Origin: Vibrio proteolyticus NBRC 13287
Lineage (GTDB): Bacteria > Pseudomonadota > Gammaproteobacteria > Enterobacterales > Vibrionaceae
Reading direction: 5' to 3'
DNA: 64,000 nucleotides
Assembly: GCF_000467125.1 (NCBI RefSeq)
Contig: NZ_BATJ01000004.1
Location: 186,001 to 250,000, forward strand
Shown here: piece after piece, positions 19,268 to 28,906 of the stretch
Layout of the letters: each line of letters begins with the position of its first letter
Numbering within the stretch: the first letter of the stretch is position 1
Made by a program: the position numbers and the translations under genes
Notes under the pieces: generated by a model
What the model was told of the DNA's origin: nothing
Seen by the model: the letters and a program-made list of their open reading frames with translations, nothing else
The model's database searches: none

Positions 19268-20398
19268 ATGAAATATCGAATGACCCTGTTCTCATCCGCT
19301 CCAAAGTCTATCTGTGTCTTGCGCCTGTCTGCCATTGGCGACGTGTGCAATACCGTTGCAGCCGTTCAGGCGATTCAGCGCGCCTGGCCGACCACGGCCA
19401 TTATCTGGATAACCGGGAAACTGGAAGCCCAGTTGATTGACGATCTGCCCGGTATCGACGTGGTGGTGTTTGACAAAAATCGCGGCTGGCGAGCCTACCG
19501 TGATCTGTGGAATCAACTGAAAGGACAGCAGTTCGATGCACTGCTGCACATGCAGTATGCTTTGCGCGCCAGTGTCGCCACATTGGGCATTAAAGCTCGC
19601 TATAAGCTTGGTTTTGACGCCAACCGCGCTCAGGACTTCCAGATGCTGTTTACCAATGTGAAGGTGCCCTCTCCTCAGGCACCGCATGTCCTGGATGGTT
19701 TACGCGCTTTCGGTACGCACCTGGGGGTCACAGACATGACTCCAAGGTGGCATATCCCCTATTCGGGGAGTGACAGACAGTGGGCGCAGCAGGCACTCAG
19801 CCCCGACCAAAAGAATCTGGTCATCGTACCGGCGGCCAGCAAAGCGTATAAGAACTGGACAGCCGAAGGCTATGCCGATGTGATCCATCACGCCCAGACT
19901 CTGGGCTTTCACATCACCTTAGCGGGCAGCCCGGCAAAGGTGGAAGTGGATCTGGCCACAGCTGTGGAAAGGCGACTCAGCCAGCCCGTAACGAACTTGG
20001 TCGGTCAAAGTAGCATTAAGCAGATGTTGGCCCTGCTGGATAGAGCGGATCTGGTGATTGCCCCAGATACCGGCCCGGCCCATATGGCCAATGCCATGAA
20101 TACACCCGTGATTGGTCTTTACGCCCATCATAATCCGGACCGTACCTGTCCATACCAGTATCGCGAATACGTTGTCTCCGCCTATGACGAAGCGATTCAA
20201 GCCGAACACCACAAGCCGATCAGCGAGTTGGACTGGCGTACCCGAGTCAAAGACAAACACGCAATGCAGCGCATCACGTCCGACCAAGTGATCGCCATGC
20301 TGGACAAAGCCGTGCAAGATTTCTCTATACTTACCATCGACCATTCCAAGCTGAGCGCGGATCGCGCCAGTGAACACAATCAAAAGGCACACGAGTGA
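19268..20398 (+). CDS. GT9 heptosyltransferase (heptosyltransferase I/OpsX-like)
   Basis: A 376-residue GT9 protein. ICVLRLSAIGDVCNTVAAVQAI (about 14-35) is the family's N-terminal motif, KNWTAEGYADVIHHA precedes the donor site and VIAPDTGPAHMANAMNTPVIGLY is the ADP-heptose binding motif. It is most like OpsX/WaaC-type enzymes that add the first L,D-heptose to Kdo. The distinct WaaF at 9106 would add the second. The 3' end overlaps the next gene by four bases (GTGA), so it is coupled to the WaaE-like transferase. The start ATG at 19268 is chosen because it precedes the conserved motif with no better alternative. Confidence 0.85.
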   Translation: MKYRMTLFSSAPKSICVLRLSAIGDVCNTVAAVQAIQRAWPTTAIIWITGKLEAQLIDDLPGIDVVVFDKNRGWRAYRDLWNQLKGQQFDALLHMQYALRASVATLGIKARYKLGFDANRAQDFQMLFTNVKVPSPQAPHVLDGLRAFGTHLGVTDMTPRWHIPYSGSDRQWAQQALSPDQKNLVIVPAASKAYKNWTAEGYADVIHHAQTLGFHITLAGSPAKVEVDLATAVERRLSQPVTNLVGQSSIKQMLALLDRADLVIAPDTGPAHMANAMNTPVIGLYAHHNPDRTCPYQYREYVVSAYDEAIQAEHHKPISELDWRTRVKDKHAMQRITSDQVIAMLDKAVQDFSILTIDHSKLSADRASEHNQKAHE

Positions 20399-21177
20399 GT
20401 AAACCAACCTTAGCGGTCACGTTGATCGTCAAAAATGAAGCCCGTCATCTTCAGGCCTGCCTGGAGAGTGTTTGTGAATGGGTCGATGAAATCGTGATCC
20501 TCGATTCGGGCAGCACCGACAACACCGAAACCATCGCGCGTCAGTTTACCGATAAGTTTTTCACCAGTGCAGACTGGCCCGGGTTTGGCCCTCAGCGACA
20601 ACGCGCGCAAGCCTATGTGGAATCGGATTTTATCCTGTGGCTGGACGCCGACGAACGCGTCACTCCCGAACTCAAAACGGATATTCAAACCGCAATAAGC
20701 CAACACTCCGGCGATACGCTCTATCGAATCAACCGTCTCACCACCGCGTTTGGAAAAGAAATTCGCCATTCCGGTTGGTCTCCGGACTGGGTAGTACGTT
20801 TGTACCGGACTCAGGACACGCACTACAACGATGCTCTGGTGCATGAAAGTGTGATGATCCCTGATGGTTTTAGCGTGACGTCGCTTAACGGCCGCCTCAA
20901 GCATTTTACCTACGAGCGTTTGAACGAATACACGCGCAAAACTCAGCAATACATGCAGGCGTGGGCCGATCAACGCGAAGGTCGCAAACGTTCTTCTCTC
21001 GCGGGGGCGGTGATGCACGGACTGTTCCGCTTCCTGAAAATGTACGTAATCAAACGTGGTTTTCTTGATGGCAAGCACGGTTTTCTGTTGGCGGTACTGA
21101 GCGCCAATACCACCTTTACCCGCTACGCCGATTTGTGGTTGCGTGAGTACGTCAAACAACAAGGCAACAAGCAATGA
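20395..21177 (+). CDS. waaE: GT2 glycosyltransferase, WaaE/KdtX/LgtF-like
   Basis: A 260-residue GT2 enzyme beginning at GTG 20395. LAVTLIVKNEARHLQACL (7-24), ILDSGSTDNT and FILWLDADERVTPEL (Asp-x-Asp near residue 82) are classical. The family (WaaE/KdtX/LgtF) adds beta-1,4-glucose to heptose I of the inner core. In Klebsiella and Serratia, waaE lies next to coaD as it nearly does here (one gene away), which supports the assignment. It overlaps both neighbours by four bases. Confidence 0.87.
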   Translation: MSKPTLAVTLIVKNEARHLQACLESVCEWVDEIVILDSGSTDNTETIARQFTDKFFTSADWPGFGPQRQRAQAYVESDFILWLDADERVTPELKTDIQTAISQHSGDTLYRINRLTTAFGKEIRHSGWSPDWVVRLYRTQDTHYNDALVHESVMIPDGFSVTSLNGRLKHFTYERLNEYTRKTQQYMQAWADQREGRKRSSLAGAVMHGLFRFLKMYVIKRGFLDGKHGFLLAVLSANTTFTRYADLWLREYVKQQGNKQ

Positions 21178-22217
21178 ACATCTGCCATGTGAATCTGGCC
21201 TCCGGTTACCACGGTGGCGAAAATCAAACCCTACAGCTGATCAAACAACAGATAGAGATGGGTTATCAACTGACGGTCGTTGCCAATCCGAAAAGCCCGT
21301 TTGCCGATGCCATTCGGCAACTCGACTGTCAACTGGTGCTGGCCAAAAACTATTTCCAGGCACACGCGAGGTCCGTCACCGACGGCTGTAGCCTGATCCA
21401 TGTACATGAAGGGCGAGCCATTTATTGGGCGCTGCTCCAAAATGTACTCCATGGCGTCCCTTACATCGTGACCCGTCGCATCGACAACAAAATGAAGAAG
21501 AAGTGGCTGGCGAATATGGCATACCGTCGTGCCACGGCCGTGGTCGGTCTCAGCCGTGAGATAGTCCGACGAATCAGTGAAGCATACCCCGTGCTGACCA
21601 CCTATCAGATCCCGAGTTCGCCAGTCAGCTATCCGGTCGATGAGACTGAGGCGGCCAGTATTCGTCAACGCTTTGAAAATAAACACTTGGTGATTCATGC
21701 AGCTAACATGCTGACACACAAAGGGTTTGATGTGACGATTGAAGCAGCTCGCCGCTTGGAACAAAGCCATCCTGAGATTCATTTCGCGCTGTTGGGTGAC
21801 GGCAAAGAACGCGCCACATTGGAAACCCTGGCAACCGGGCTGAGTAATCTGAGCTTTGTGGGCAAACAATCCAATATGGGCAGTTGGTTTCGCGCGGCTG
21901 ATCTGCAGGTTCACCCTTCGTATACTGAAGGCCTCGGCTCAGTGATTCTCGAAGGTCTGCACAGCGGCCTGCCCGTGATCGCAACCAATGCCGGCGGCAT
22001 TCCGGATATCATTGAAGACGGTGTTTCGGGCCGCTTGATCGAGCCGGGTGACGCCGCAGCACTGGCAGAGGCAATCGTGCAACTCAGTCAGAACGAAGCG
22101 CTACGCCAGCGTTTGCTCGCTGGCGCTCAACACAAACTCAAAGATTTTTACATCGAGCACACCGCTCTGCTGTATCAGGACATTTATCAGAAGGTTGATG
22201 CATCTTATGGCCAATAA
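21174..22217 (+). CDS. GT4 glycosyltransferase of the LPS core
   Basis: A 347-residue GT-B enzyme. [19 protein letters not shown] opens the acceptor domain; [30 protein letters not shown] and [29 protein letters not shown] (two motifs spanning about 240-268) form the donor domain. It starts four bases inside the upstream waaE-like gene and its last 11 bases overlap coaD, so heptosyltransferase - WaaE-like - GT4 - coaD form one tightly packed operon. The transferred sugar is unknown. Confidence 0.82.
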   Translation: MNICHVNLASGYHGGENQTLQLIKQQIEMGYQLTVVANPKSPFADAIRQLDCQLVLAKNYFQAHARSVTDGCSLIHVHEGRAIYWALLQNVLHGVPYIVTRRIDNKMKKKWLANMAYRRATAVVGLSREIVRRISEAYPVLTTYQIPSSPVSYPVDETEAASIRQRFENKHLVIHAANMLTHKGFDVTIEAARRLEQSHPEIHFALLGDGKERATLETLATGLSNLSFVGKQSNMGSWFRAADLQVHPSYTEGLGSVILEGLHSGLPVIATNAGGIPDIIEDGVSGRLIEPGDAAALAEAIVQLSQNEALRQRLLAGAQHKLKDFYIEHTALLYQDIYQKVDASYGQ

Positions 22218-22689
22218 AGTCATTTACCCGGGCACCTTTGACCCGCTCACCAACGGACATCTGGATATCATCCAACGCGCGGCAGCCATGTTTGATGAAG
22301 TGGTGATCGCGGTGGCAGCCAGCCCATCCAAAAACACCATGTTCACGCTGGAAGAGCGCGTTGAGCTGGCCAGACAGGCCACGCAGCAATTTGGCAATGT
22401 CAGTGCAAAAGGTTTCAGTGGACTACTGGTTGATTTTGCCCGTGATGAAAAAGCCAACTTGTTGGTGCGCGGTCTGAGAACCACGGTCGACTTTGAGTAT
22501 GAATTTGGCCTGACCAACATGTACCGACGCCTGCTGCCAGGACTGGAAAGTATCTTTCTTACCCCAGCAGAAGAATACGCTTTTATCTCTTCCACCATCG
22601 TACGGGAAGTGGCAATTCACGGCGGAGAAGTGGCCGGATTCGTTCCGGCCGCCGTGGCAGAGGCCCTCAAAACCAAGATACAAAAATAG
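22207..22689 (+). CDS. coaD: Phosphopantetheine adenylyltransferase
   Basis: A 160-residue enzyme of coenzyme A synthesis (4'-phosphopantetheine plus ATP to dephospho-CoA). The nucleotidyltransferase motif [16 protein letters not shown] (6-21, containing T/HxGH) and [15 protein letters not shown] near the C-terminus are diagnostic. Longer in-frame starts upstream exist, but [13 protein letters not shown] is the family start. The gene was historically kdtB because it accompanies kdtA/LPS genes. The last 11 bases of the GT4 gene overlap it. Its stop codon lies in the stem of a terminator serving the opposite strand. Confidence 0.97.
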   Translation: MANKVIYPGTFDPLTNGHLDIIQRAAAMFDEVVIAVAASPSKNTMFTLEERVELARQATQQFGNVSAKGFSGLLVDFARDEKANLLVRGLRTTVDFEYEFGLTNMYRRLLPGLESIFLTPAEEYAFISSTIVREVAIHGGEVAGFVPAAVAEALKTKIQK

Positions 22690-22705
22690 AGGGTCTCCCC
22701 TCTAT
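22686..22705 (-). terminator. Terminator between coaD and the epimerase gene
   Basis: ATAGAGGG (22686-22693) pairs with CCCTCTAT (22698-22705). On the minus strand a T-run follows, so it ends leftward transcription of the epimerase gene. The stem includes the coaD stop codon. Confidence 0.75.
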
Positions 22706-22708
22706 TGT

Positions 22709-23716
22709 TTAATCGATGGAATAATAGCGTTTGTACCAGTCGACAAATGCTTTTACTCCTTGCTCTACCCCAACCTGGGGACGATAACCAGTCGCCTTGA
22801 ACAAATCCTCGGTGTCGGCATAGGTGACGTACACATCGCCCGGCTGCATCGGGAGCATATTTTTCTGCGCTCGCACCCCGAGCGCAGACTCTAACGCCTG
22901 GATGTAATCCATCAGTTTGACCGGACTACCGTGCCCAATATTGTAAACCCGGTAAGGCGCGGAACTGGTCGCTGGTGTCCCCGTCTCGACGCTCCAGCCA
23001 GAGTCAGGCTGCGGCACCACATCTTTGATGCGCATGATACCTTCCACAATATCGTCGATATAGGTAAAGTCACGCAGCATATCACCGTTGTTGTACACAT
23101 CGATCGCTGCACCGCTGAGAATAGCTCGAGTAAATTTGATCGGAGCCATATCCGGACGCCCCCAGGGACCATAGACCGTAAAAAAGCGCAGACCTGTGGT
23201 CGGGATACCATACAGATGCGAGTAGGTGTGCGCCATCAACTCATTGGACTTTTTGGTGGCGGCGTACAAAGAGATGGGGTGGTCGACACTGTCTGAAGTA
23301 TTAAACGGTGTTTTACAATTGAGACCGTATACCGAACTGGAGGAAGCGTACACCAGATGCTGAATTTGATGGTGTCGACAGCCTTCCAAAATGGTCAGGT
23401 GACCCACTAAATTACTGTCCGCGTAAGCCATCGGGTTCTCAATTGAATAACGGACACCGGCTTGCGCCGCCAGATGAATCACTTTATCAAATTTTTCGTC
23501 CACAAACAGACGGGCCACGGCTTCGCGATCAGCAACGTCCAGTTCCAGAAAGGTGAAATGCTGGTGTGCCACACGGGCTAAACGCGCGTCTTTCAAACGC
23601 ACATCATAGTAAGCATTGAGGTTATCGATCCCGATCACTTCATGGCCTTCAGCGCACAAACGTTCAACCACAGCCGACCCGATAAATCCAGCAGCGCCTG
23701 TTACTAAAAACTTCAT
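22709..23716 (-). CDS. UDP-glucuronate 4-epimerase type NAD-dependent epimerase
   Basis: A 335-residue extended short-chain dehydrogenase. MKFLVTGAAGFIGSAVVERL, IDNLNAYYDVRLKDARL, YAATKKSNE (Tyr-x3-Lys) and TGLRFFTVYGPWGRPDMA are typical of the CapI/LspL/WbnF group, which interconverts UDP-glucuronate and UDP-galacturonate. UDP-glucuronate could be supplied by Ugd at 6779. Galacturonate in the LPS core or O-antigen is the likely use. It is monocistronic to judge from the flanking terminator and the 35-base gap to mutM. Confidence 0.85.
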   Translation of the reverse strand: MKFLVTGAAGFIGSAVVERLCAEGHEVIGIDNLNAYYDVRLKDARLARVAHQHFTFLELDVADREAVARLFVDEKFDKVIHLAAQAGVRYSIENPMAYADSNLVGHLTILEGCRHHQIQHLVYASSSSVYGLNCKTPFNTSDSVDHPISLYAATKKSNELMAHTYSHLYGIPTTGLRFFTVYGPWGRPDMAPIKFTRAILSGAAIDVYNNGDMLRDFTYIDDIVEGIMRIKDVVPQPDSGWSVETGTPATSSAPYRVYNIGHGSPVKLMDYIQALESALGVRAQKNMLPMQPGDVYVTYADTEDLFKATGYRPQVGVEQGVKAFVDWYKRYYSID

Positions 23717-23751
23717 CCGTCAAATCCTTTTAATGGGCAACTGTTTGTATA

Positions 23752-24588
23752 CTAACCTTTTTTGTTCGGAGTTTCCGCTCTTAGCTGGCATCGGGGACAA
23801 AAAAACGAATTGCGCTGGCCAATTTTCAGCTCTTCAATCGGGGTGGTACATCGTAAGCACGGCTGTCCTTTTTTACCGTAGACCTGCAACTCCTGAGCAA
23901 AATAGCCCGGTTTACCATCCGCCTGAGCAAAGTCTTTCAGAGTAGTTCCGCCCTGCGTGATCGCCGTCTCCAGCGTCTGCCTGATCAAAGGTACCAGGCG
24001 CTGCCAGTCGGAAAGCGTCAGTGTACCTGCTGGTGTCAGCGGATGAATACCGGCCTTGAACAACGACTCATTGGCGTAAATGTTGCCGACGCCGACCACC
24101 ACTTTGTTGTCCATAACGAATTGCTTCACCGCCACCTTTTTGTTAGCGGCCTTTTCCAGCATATACTCTGGCGTAAAGACCTCACTAAGCGGCTCCGGCC
24201 CCATGTGGCCGAGTACCGGATGCTCAGTACCCGGTTCACTGTATAACCAGGCACCGAAACGGCGTGGATCGTTGTAACGCAGTACTTTGCCATTGGTCAG
24301 CGTCAGATCCACGTGATCGTGTTTACTCGGTGCAAACTCACCATCCAGTACCCGCAACGATCCGGACATACCAAGGTGAACAATGGCGCAACCGGCATCC
24401 GTTTCGATCAGCAGATACTTCGCCCGGCGGCTGATCTGACGCACCACCTGACCTTCAAGCGCTTTCAGCTCGTGCGGGATCGGCCAACGCAGCTTAGGAG
24501 TACGGAAAGTAAAACAACGGATCGTCTGGCCGATAAGATGCGGGCTGATCCCCATCCGGCTGACTTCAACTTCTGGTAATTCAGGCAT
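23752..24588 (-). CDS. mutM: Formamidopyrimidine-DNA glycosylase
   Basis: A 278-residue base-excision repair enzyme that removes 8-oxoguanine. It starts [11 protein letters not shown], where Pro2 is the catalytic amine and Glu3 and Glu6 are conserved. [22 protein letters not shown] and [13 protein letters not shown] (with the helix-two-turn-helix) follow. A C-terminal zinc finger is formed by the CLRC and CPRC pairs. The length is a few residues longer at the C-terminus than usual (ETPNKKG tail). Neighbourhood with rpmG-rpmB and coaD is the usual proteobacterial arrangement. Confidence 0.97.
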   Translation of the reverse strand: MPELPEVEVSRMGISPHLIGQTIRCFTFRTPKLRWPIPHELKALEGQVVRQISRRAKYLLIETDAGCAIVHLGMSGSLRVLDGEFAPSKHDHVDLTLTNGKVLRYNDPRRFGAWLYSEPGTEHPVLGHMGPEPLSEVFTPEYMLEKAANKKVAVKQFVMDNKVVVGVGNIYANESLFKAGIHPLTPAGTLTLSDWQRLVPLIRQTLETAITQGGTTLKDFAQADGKPGYFAQELQVYGKKGQPCLRCTTPIEELKIGQRNSFFCPRCQLRAETPNKKG

Positions 24589-24635
24589 GGGTACTTCTTT
24601 CTATGATATTCAACTGGGTAACGGCGTTTACGCCA

Positions 24636-25109
24636 TCAGGGTAACAGATAGGCTGGCTGAACCGAAATCGCAATCCACTGCTGTTGCCAGTTTTGAAACA
24701 AAGAAAATTGCTCCGTCTGATACCAGGTAATACGTTGTGGCTCTTCGATATTGCGATACCACACCTCGATGCTGACCGGTGAACTTAAGCCAGCGCTCAA
24801 TGAGCGATAAGTTGCCTCATCCACAATCGTACCCTGCAGCGCCAGCCAGCGCTGACCCAACTCTTCAGGCGCCGTTTGCGCAGGCGGATCAAGCCGCCAG
24901 CGGCCCTGATTCTTCTCCAGCGACCAGCGCGTGGCATAAATAGCAACAACTTCCTGATTAGGGTCGAGCAGGAACGGGGCGGCCGATGGCTGGGCCAACT
25001 GGGGGTCCAGCAGATAAGTACGGATCAAGCTCGGCACATTCAACACCGCAATGAACGCAATAATGGCCAGAATCAGCACATTGTTCCACTGGCGACGGGT
25101 CAGTTTCAT
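24636..25109 (-). CDS. Membrane-anchored hypothetical protein
   Basis: A 157-residue protein with one N-terminal membrane helix (NNVLILAIIAFIAVLNVPSLI, about 9-28, described here in part) and a soluble domain that is probably periplasmic. Features include a tryptophan-rich stretch (RWSLEKNQGRWRL, EVWYRNIEEPQRITWYQ, FSLFQNWQQQW). I do not recognise a characterised family. It lies 47 bases upstream of mutM on the same strand and downstream of the rpmG terminator, so it may be co-transcribed with mutM. Confidence 0.7.
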   Translation of the reverse strand: MKLTRRQWNNVLILAIIAFIAVLNVPSLIRTYLLDPQLAQPSAAPFLLDPNQEVVAIYATRWSLEKNQGRWRLDPPAQTAPEELGQRWLALQGTIVDEATYRSLSAGLSSPVSIEVWYRNIEEPQRITWYQTEQFSLFQNWQQQWIAISVQPAYLLP

Positions 25110-25221
25110 CAGGCAGGCACACCGCTATCGTTGTTTGAGACTCAAAAAGTATACATGATTTCGCCGCTAAGGCGCAGCGCTGTGGTGCTCCGAACCAAAG
25201 AAGCAGAATAGCAGGCAATAA

Positions 25222-25247
25222 AAAACCCAGCTCGAAAGCTGGGTTTT
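25222..25247 (-). terminator. Terminator of the rpmB-rpmG operon
   Basis: AAAACCCAGCT (25222-25232), a CGAA loop and AGCTGGGTTTT (25237-25247) form a strong, symmetric intrinsic terminator with T-runs on both strands. It lies 45 bases after the rpmG stop. Confidence 0.9.
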
Positions 25248-25291
25248 CTCAACTGCGACTTCTACGAGAGAAGTTACAAAGGCGAAATCAA

Positions 25292-25459
25292 TTACTTGAT
25301 TTTCGCTTCTTTGTACATAACGTGCTGGCGAACTACTGGATCAAACTTTTTGATCTCAAATTTGCCTGGCATGTTACGTTTGTTCTTATCAGTTGTGTAG
25401 AAGTGACCAGTACCTGCAGAAGATACCAGACGGATTTTCTCACGAATGCCTTTAGCCAT
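25292..25459 (-). CDS. rpmG: 50S ribosomal protein L33
   Basis: A 55-residue protein starting [20 protein letters not shown] and ending [10 protein letters not shown], matching bacterial L33 in length and sequence. It is a small basic protein of the large subunit near the E site. It carries no CxxC zinc pairs, so it is the zinc-independent form. It follows rpmB by 13 bases, the usual operon. Confidence 0.96.
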   Translation of the reverse strand: MAKGIREKIRLVSSAGTGHFYTTDKNKRNMPGKFEIKKFDPVVRQHVMYKEAKIK

Positions 25460-25472
25460 TGCCTAATTCCTC

Positions 25473-25709
25473 TTAAACGTTTTCGCCACGTGCACGGATA
25501 TCAGCAAGAACAGCATCGATGCCTTTCTTGTCGATGATACGCATGCCTTTAGCAGTCAGACGTAGTTTAACAAAACGTTTTTCGCTCTCTACCCAGAAAC
25601 GATGAGTTTGTAGGTTCGGCAGAAAACGACGCTTAGTAGCATTTCGTGCGTGTGAACGGTTGTTACCCGTTACTGGACGCTTACCAGTTACTTGGCATAC
25701 TCGGGACAT
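25473..25709 (-). CDS. rpmB: 50S ribosomal protein L28
   Basis: A 78-residue protein starting [20 protein letters not shown], with [10 protein letters not shown] and [17 protein letters not shown], as in L28. A five-residue extension from an upstream ATG (25724) is possible but [12 protein letters not shown] is the universal start. First gene of the rpmB-rpmG operon. A consensus promoter lies about 125 bases upstream. Confidence 0.97.
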   Translation of the reverse strand: MSRVCQVTGKRPVTGNNRSHARNATKRRFLPNLQTHRFWVESEKRFVKLRLTAKGMRIIDKKGIDAVLADIRARGENV

Positions 25710-25724
25710 GAATGTCTTCTCCAA

Positions 25725-26226
25725 ATCGTTTCAGCTCGATATCAACCTTGGTGGCCGAACCTCTCTATTTCCAATCAGAAGTTAGAGGTTAAAAACCGTT
25801 ATGGAAAATCCATACAAGGCTATCAAAGGTCGCGCATTATACTAACTTGACTAGTATTGCTCAAGACCCGAACAGATCCTTTTTACGGGTTTTCGTGATC
25901 TTTTTTTAAGCAGAGCTGATAATAGTTCAAAAAATGTCGGGGGATTGTAGCAGAAACTCGCAGGTGAACAACTAAAAACTTCGGCCTTTCCACACACCAC
26001 AGGCAGCTTTCGGCACCAGCCGAATAAAAACCACGATTAACCTGACGCTTTTTTGGCGACTAAACTGCATGCCATTATCTCATATCAATCTGATTATAAA
26101 GCCAAATCAATCCGATTCTGTATGTAAAACAGCTTTGCTATTGTCCGCCAGTCGGACACAGAAAATATCACAGCAACAGCGCCGATTTGAGGGTTTAACT
26201 CCCTCAAGTCTGAGGCTCGCACCGCT
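25725..26226. other. Intergenic region between rpmB and radC
   Basis: These 502 bases contain the rpmB promoter and its leader. The rest, up to the radC stop at 26227, shows no gene, RNA or repeat I can support. Both flanking genes are leftward, so this is also the 3' region of radC. Confidence 0.6.
25836..25864 (-). promoter_or_regulatory. Sigma70 promoter of rpmB-rpmG
   Basis: On the minus strand TTGAGC (25864-25859), a 17-base spacer and a perfect TATAAT (25841-25836) form a strong promoter, followed by a GC-rich GCGCGACC stretch typical of a stringently controlled discriminator. It would give a leader of about 120 bases. Confidence 0.75.
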
Positions 26227-26901
26227 TCACAACCAACCACGCTCGGCAAACGACACCACTTCACCATCGCCAATCACAAAATGATCGAGAATTCTGACAT
26301 CGACCAAAGCCAGCGCATCGCTCAAACGTTGCGTAATGCGCCGGTCGGCCTGACTCGGCTCCGCCACTCCTGACGGATGGTTGTGCGCCACAATCAGCGC
26401 AGCAGCGTTATGATGCAATACCCGCTTGACCACTTCGCGCGGGTAAACGCTGGCGGCATCCAACGTACCTTCAAACATCACTTCGTCGCTGATCACTCGA
26501 TGTTGGTTGTCGAGAAACAAGACGTAGAAGGCCTCACGCTGGCGGTCGCGCAAGACACTGGAAAGATACATCCGGGTCTGCTGCGGGCTGCTCAGCGCCC
26601 CGCCACGCTTAAGCGTTTCAGCTAGATAACGCTGGGTCATCTCCAGTACAGCCTGCAACTGGACATACTTGGCCTGGCCCAGTCCTTTGTGCTGACAAAA
26701 TTCGTTCTGAGTAGCCGAGAACAGCTGACGCAGAGAGCCAAAATCCTGCAGCAGCTTATCGGCCAACGCCAACACATTCATGCCCGGCGTCCCCGTCCGC
26801 AGAAAAATCGCTAACAATTCGGCGTCAGACAGTGACTGTGGGCCACGACGCAGCAATTTTTCACGTGGCATGGATTCATTGGGAAGGGATTTGAAGCTCA
26901 T
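26227..26901 (-). CDS. radC: RadC/YicR family JAB-domain protein
   Basis: A 224-residue protein starting [20 protein letters not shown] at 26901. A longer frame to 26982 is rejected because it runs through a terminator hairpin. The N-terminal half is the helix-hairpin region ([18 protein letters not shown]) and the C-terminal JAB/MPN domain carries [17 protein letters not shown], the His-x-His...Ser...Asp metal site. Despite the name, a repair role is not established. Its C-terminal half is closely similar to the island protein at 39321. Next to rpmB as in most gammaproteobacteria. Confidence 0.93.
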   Translation of the reverse strand: MSFKSLPNESMPREKLLRRGPQSLSDAELLAIFLRTGTPGMNVLALADKLLQDFGSLRQLFSATQNEFCQHKGLGQAKYVQLQAVLEMTQRYLAETLKRGGALSSPQQTRMYLSSVLRDRQREAFYVLFLDNQHRVISDEVMFEGTLDAASVYPREVVKRVLHHNAAALIVAHNHPSGVAEPSQADRRITQRLSDALALVDVRILDHFVIGDGEVVSFAERGWL

Positions 26902-26943
26902 GGGTTCACTCAGCAAGCACAATAACCCCGTATATAGAGCAGC

Positions 26944-26977
26944 AAACCCCAAGGGGCGCAAGCGACCCTTGGGGTTT
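26944..26977 (-). terminator. Terminator downstream of the chemoreceptor gene
   Basis: AAACCCCAAGGG (26944-26955) and CCCTTGGGGTTT (26966-26977) form a perfect 12-bp stem with a 10-base loop, located between the chemoreceptor stop and the radC start. Confidence 0.75.
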
Positions 26978-27017
26978 ATCAACGCCGGGCGGACGGGGAG
27001 TGTAACTGAGCAGTCAC

Positions 27018-28685
27018 TCAGAGTTTAAAATGCCCGACCAGTTGTCCCATCTCTTGTCCGGAGGCCGAGAGACTGGCGCTGATCGCTTCTGAACGTTGCA
27101 GGTTATCACTTAACTGGGTGACGATATGCTGAATGGCCACCAGATTCTGGTTGATGTCTTCGGCCACCACACTCTGCTCTTCCGCCGCCGACGCTGTCTG
27201 AATGCCCATATCATGAATGGTGCGTACCGCCTGCTGAATGCCGGCCAACGACTCTTTGATCTGAACCGATTCCTGAGCGGTCTGCTCACCCCGTTGCTGA
27301 CTGGCATTCATGGTGGTCACCGCGCGCGCCACCCCACTTTGCAGTTGTTTGAGCATGTCACCAATCTCATGGGTGCTGCTCTGAGTGCGACTCGCCAGTG
27401 AACGGACCTCATCCGCCACGACAGCAAACCCTCGTCCCTGCTCCCCCGCTCGCGCGGCTTCAATCGCCGCATTTAACGCCAGCAGGTTGGTCTGCTCGGC
27501 AATGCCGCCAATCACGTCCAGCACCTGAGTGATCTGGGCGGTTTGAGCACTGAGATCCTGAATCGCATCCGAAGTCAGGTTGACCTCATCCACCAGCTTG
27601 CCGATGCCCTCAATCGCATCACTGACTTCGCGTTGCGCTTCATCTATCTGCTGATTGGCAGAATCAATCGCCTGAGCGGTCGCGTGAGTATTGCCCGCCA
27701 CTTCGCGCGCAGTCGCGCTCATTTCCGTGACGGCCGTGACCACTTTGTCAGTTTCCAGGCAGTGATTCTGCATCTGCTGGCTGGCGTAGCTGGTTTGATC
27801 GTCGAGATCATGTGACGCGCTTTGTACGCTTTGCGCCGAAGTGCGAATATCAGCGATGAGCGGTTGCAGCTTATCCATAAACTGGTTAAACGCCCGGGCG
27901 ACATCGCCGACCTCATCCTGAGTCTCAACCTGCAGGCGCGCAGTCAGATCGCCACCGCCCGCTGCGACATCTTCCAGTGACGCGGCGATGTGCTGCAAAG
28001 GGAGAATACCGCGCGACACCAGCAAGCTGACCACCACGCCGGTGAGCAGCAACCCGACCACCGACAGGCCAATCGCAAACAGCGTTTGTGCTTTTAATGC
28101 CGCCAAACTACTGTGACGAAATGCCGCCACCTGAGTATCGATGTCGTCGATGTAAATACCGGTACCGAGCACCCAGTCCCATTTAGGCAAGTATTCGGCG
28201 TAGCCGAGTTTGGGAGCCTGAGCATCGATCGTCGGTTTGTGCCAGGAGAAATTGAGGAAGCCATCGCCCTGCTTGGACGCCGAAATCAGTCCGGCAATCA
28301 CGGCCACACCATTTTCATCTTTCAGGCCATACAGGTTTTTGCCTTCCAGTTGCGGTTTAATGGCGTGTAAAGTGTTCATGCCCTGCGAGTCATAAGCAAA
28401 AAAATAGCCATCGTCACCAAAACGCATCGCTTTCAGAATGGTCTTGGCGCGGGCCTGGTTTTCCCCCTGTTGATCGGCATCATAAAGCGGTTTAATCGCC
28501 GTCACCCCCATCATCAGATAGGCCTTGAGTTCCGCTTTACGCGTCTCCAGCAACTCAGCTCGGTAACGGCTCAATTCCTCATCCAGTGAACGCATGCCGC
28601 TCCAGTAATTCACTGCGGTCACCATGGCCGTAATGGCGATCAAAGGGATCAGGGTCAGTAACAGTAATTTATTCCGACTTCTCAT
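27018..28685 (-). CDS. Methyl-accepting chemotaxis protein
   Basis: A 555-residue chemoreceptor. A membrane helix at about 9-28 is followed by a periplasmic Cache-type domain (about 35-190; motif [20 protein letters not shown]), a second membrane helix near 200-222, a HAMP domain and a cytoplasmic signalling domain. The last has the conserved hairpin tip [20 protein letters not shown] and [12 protein letters not shown]. The ligand is unknown; Cache domains of this type bind small organic acids or related compounds. Vibrio cholerae has a chemoreceptor in the same place between radC and coaBC, so this is core content. Transcribed alone. Confidence 0.93.
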   Translation of the reverse strand: MRSRNKLLLLTLIPLIAITAMVTAVNYWSGMRSLDEELSRYRAELLETRKAELKAYLMMGVTAIKPLYDADQQGENQARAKTILKAMRFGDDGYFFAYDSQGMNTLHAIKPQLEGKNLYGLKDENGVAVIAGLISASKQGDGFLNFSWHKPTIDAQAPKLGYAEYLPKWDWVLGTGIYIDDIDTQVAAFRHSSLAALKAQTLFAIGLSVVGLLLTGVVVSLLVSRGILPLQHIAASLEDVAAGGGDLTARLQVETQDEVGDVARAFNQFMDKLQPLIADIRTSAQSVQSASHDLDDQTSYASQQMQNHCLETDKVVTAVTEMSATAREVAGNTHATAQAIDSANQQIDEAQREVSDAIEGIGKLVDEVNLTSDAIQDLSAQTAQITQVLDVIGGIAEQTNLLALNAAIEAARAGEQGRGFAVVADEVRSLASRTQSSTHEIGDMLKQLQSGVARAVTTMNASQQRGEQTAQESVQIKESLAGIQQAVRTIHDMGIQTASAAEEQSVVAEDINQNLVAIQHIVTQLSDNLQRSEAISASLSASGQEMGQLVGHFKL

Positions 28686-28906
28686 TATTTTGCCTTATTA
28701 TCAATTATTTTCAGCGAGTTATGCGCCTATCATGCAGTGCAAACTCGGAATGTCTGTGAAGCACACGGAAGTTTTTCAGTTGCACTGACCACGTAGGAGA
28801 ACCGGATGCCAATTCTGTGAGTTCAACTGTGTCAGCGGAAACCTAACTCTCCGTCAGAGTTGTGATAAGATTGGCCCAGTTTTGACGAATTGGTATGGAT
28901 GGCGAC

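Noticed and set aside
22048..22206. N-terminal extension of coaD
   Set aside because: It overlaps the GT4 gene in another frame; [13 protein letters not shown] is the conserved start.
26902..26982. Longer N-terminus of radC
   Set aside because: It would translate through a perfect 12-bp terminator stem, and MSFKSLP is the family start.
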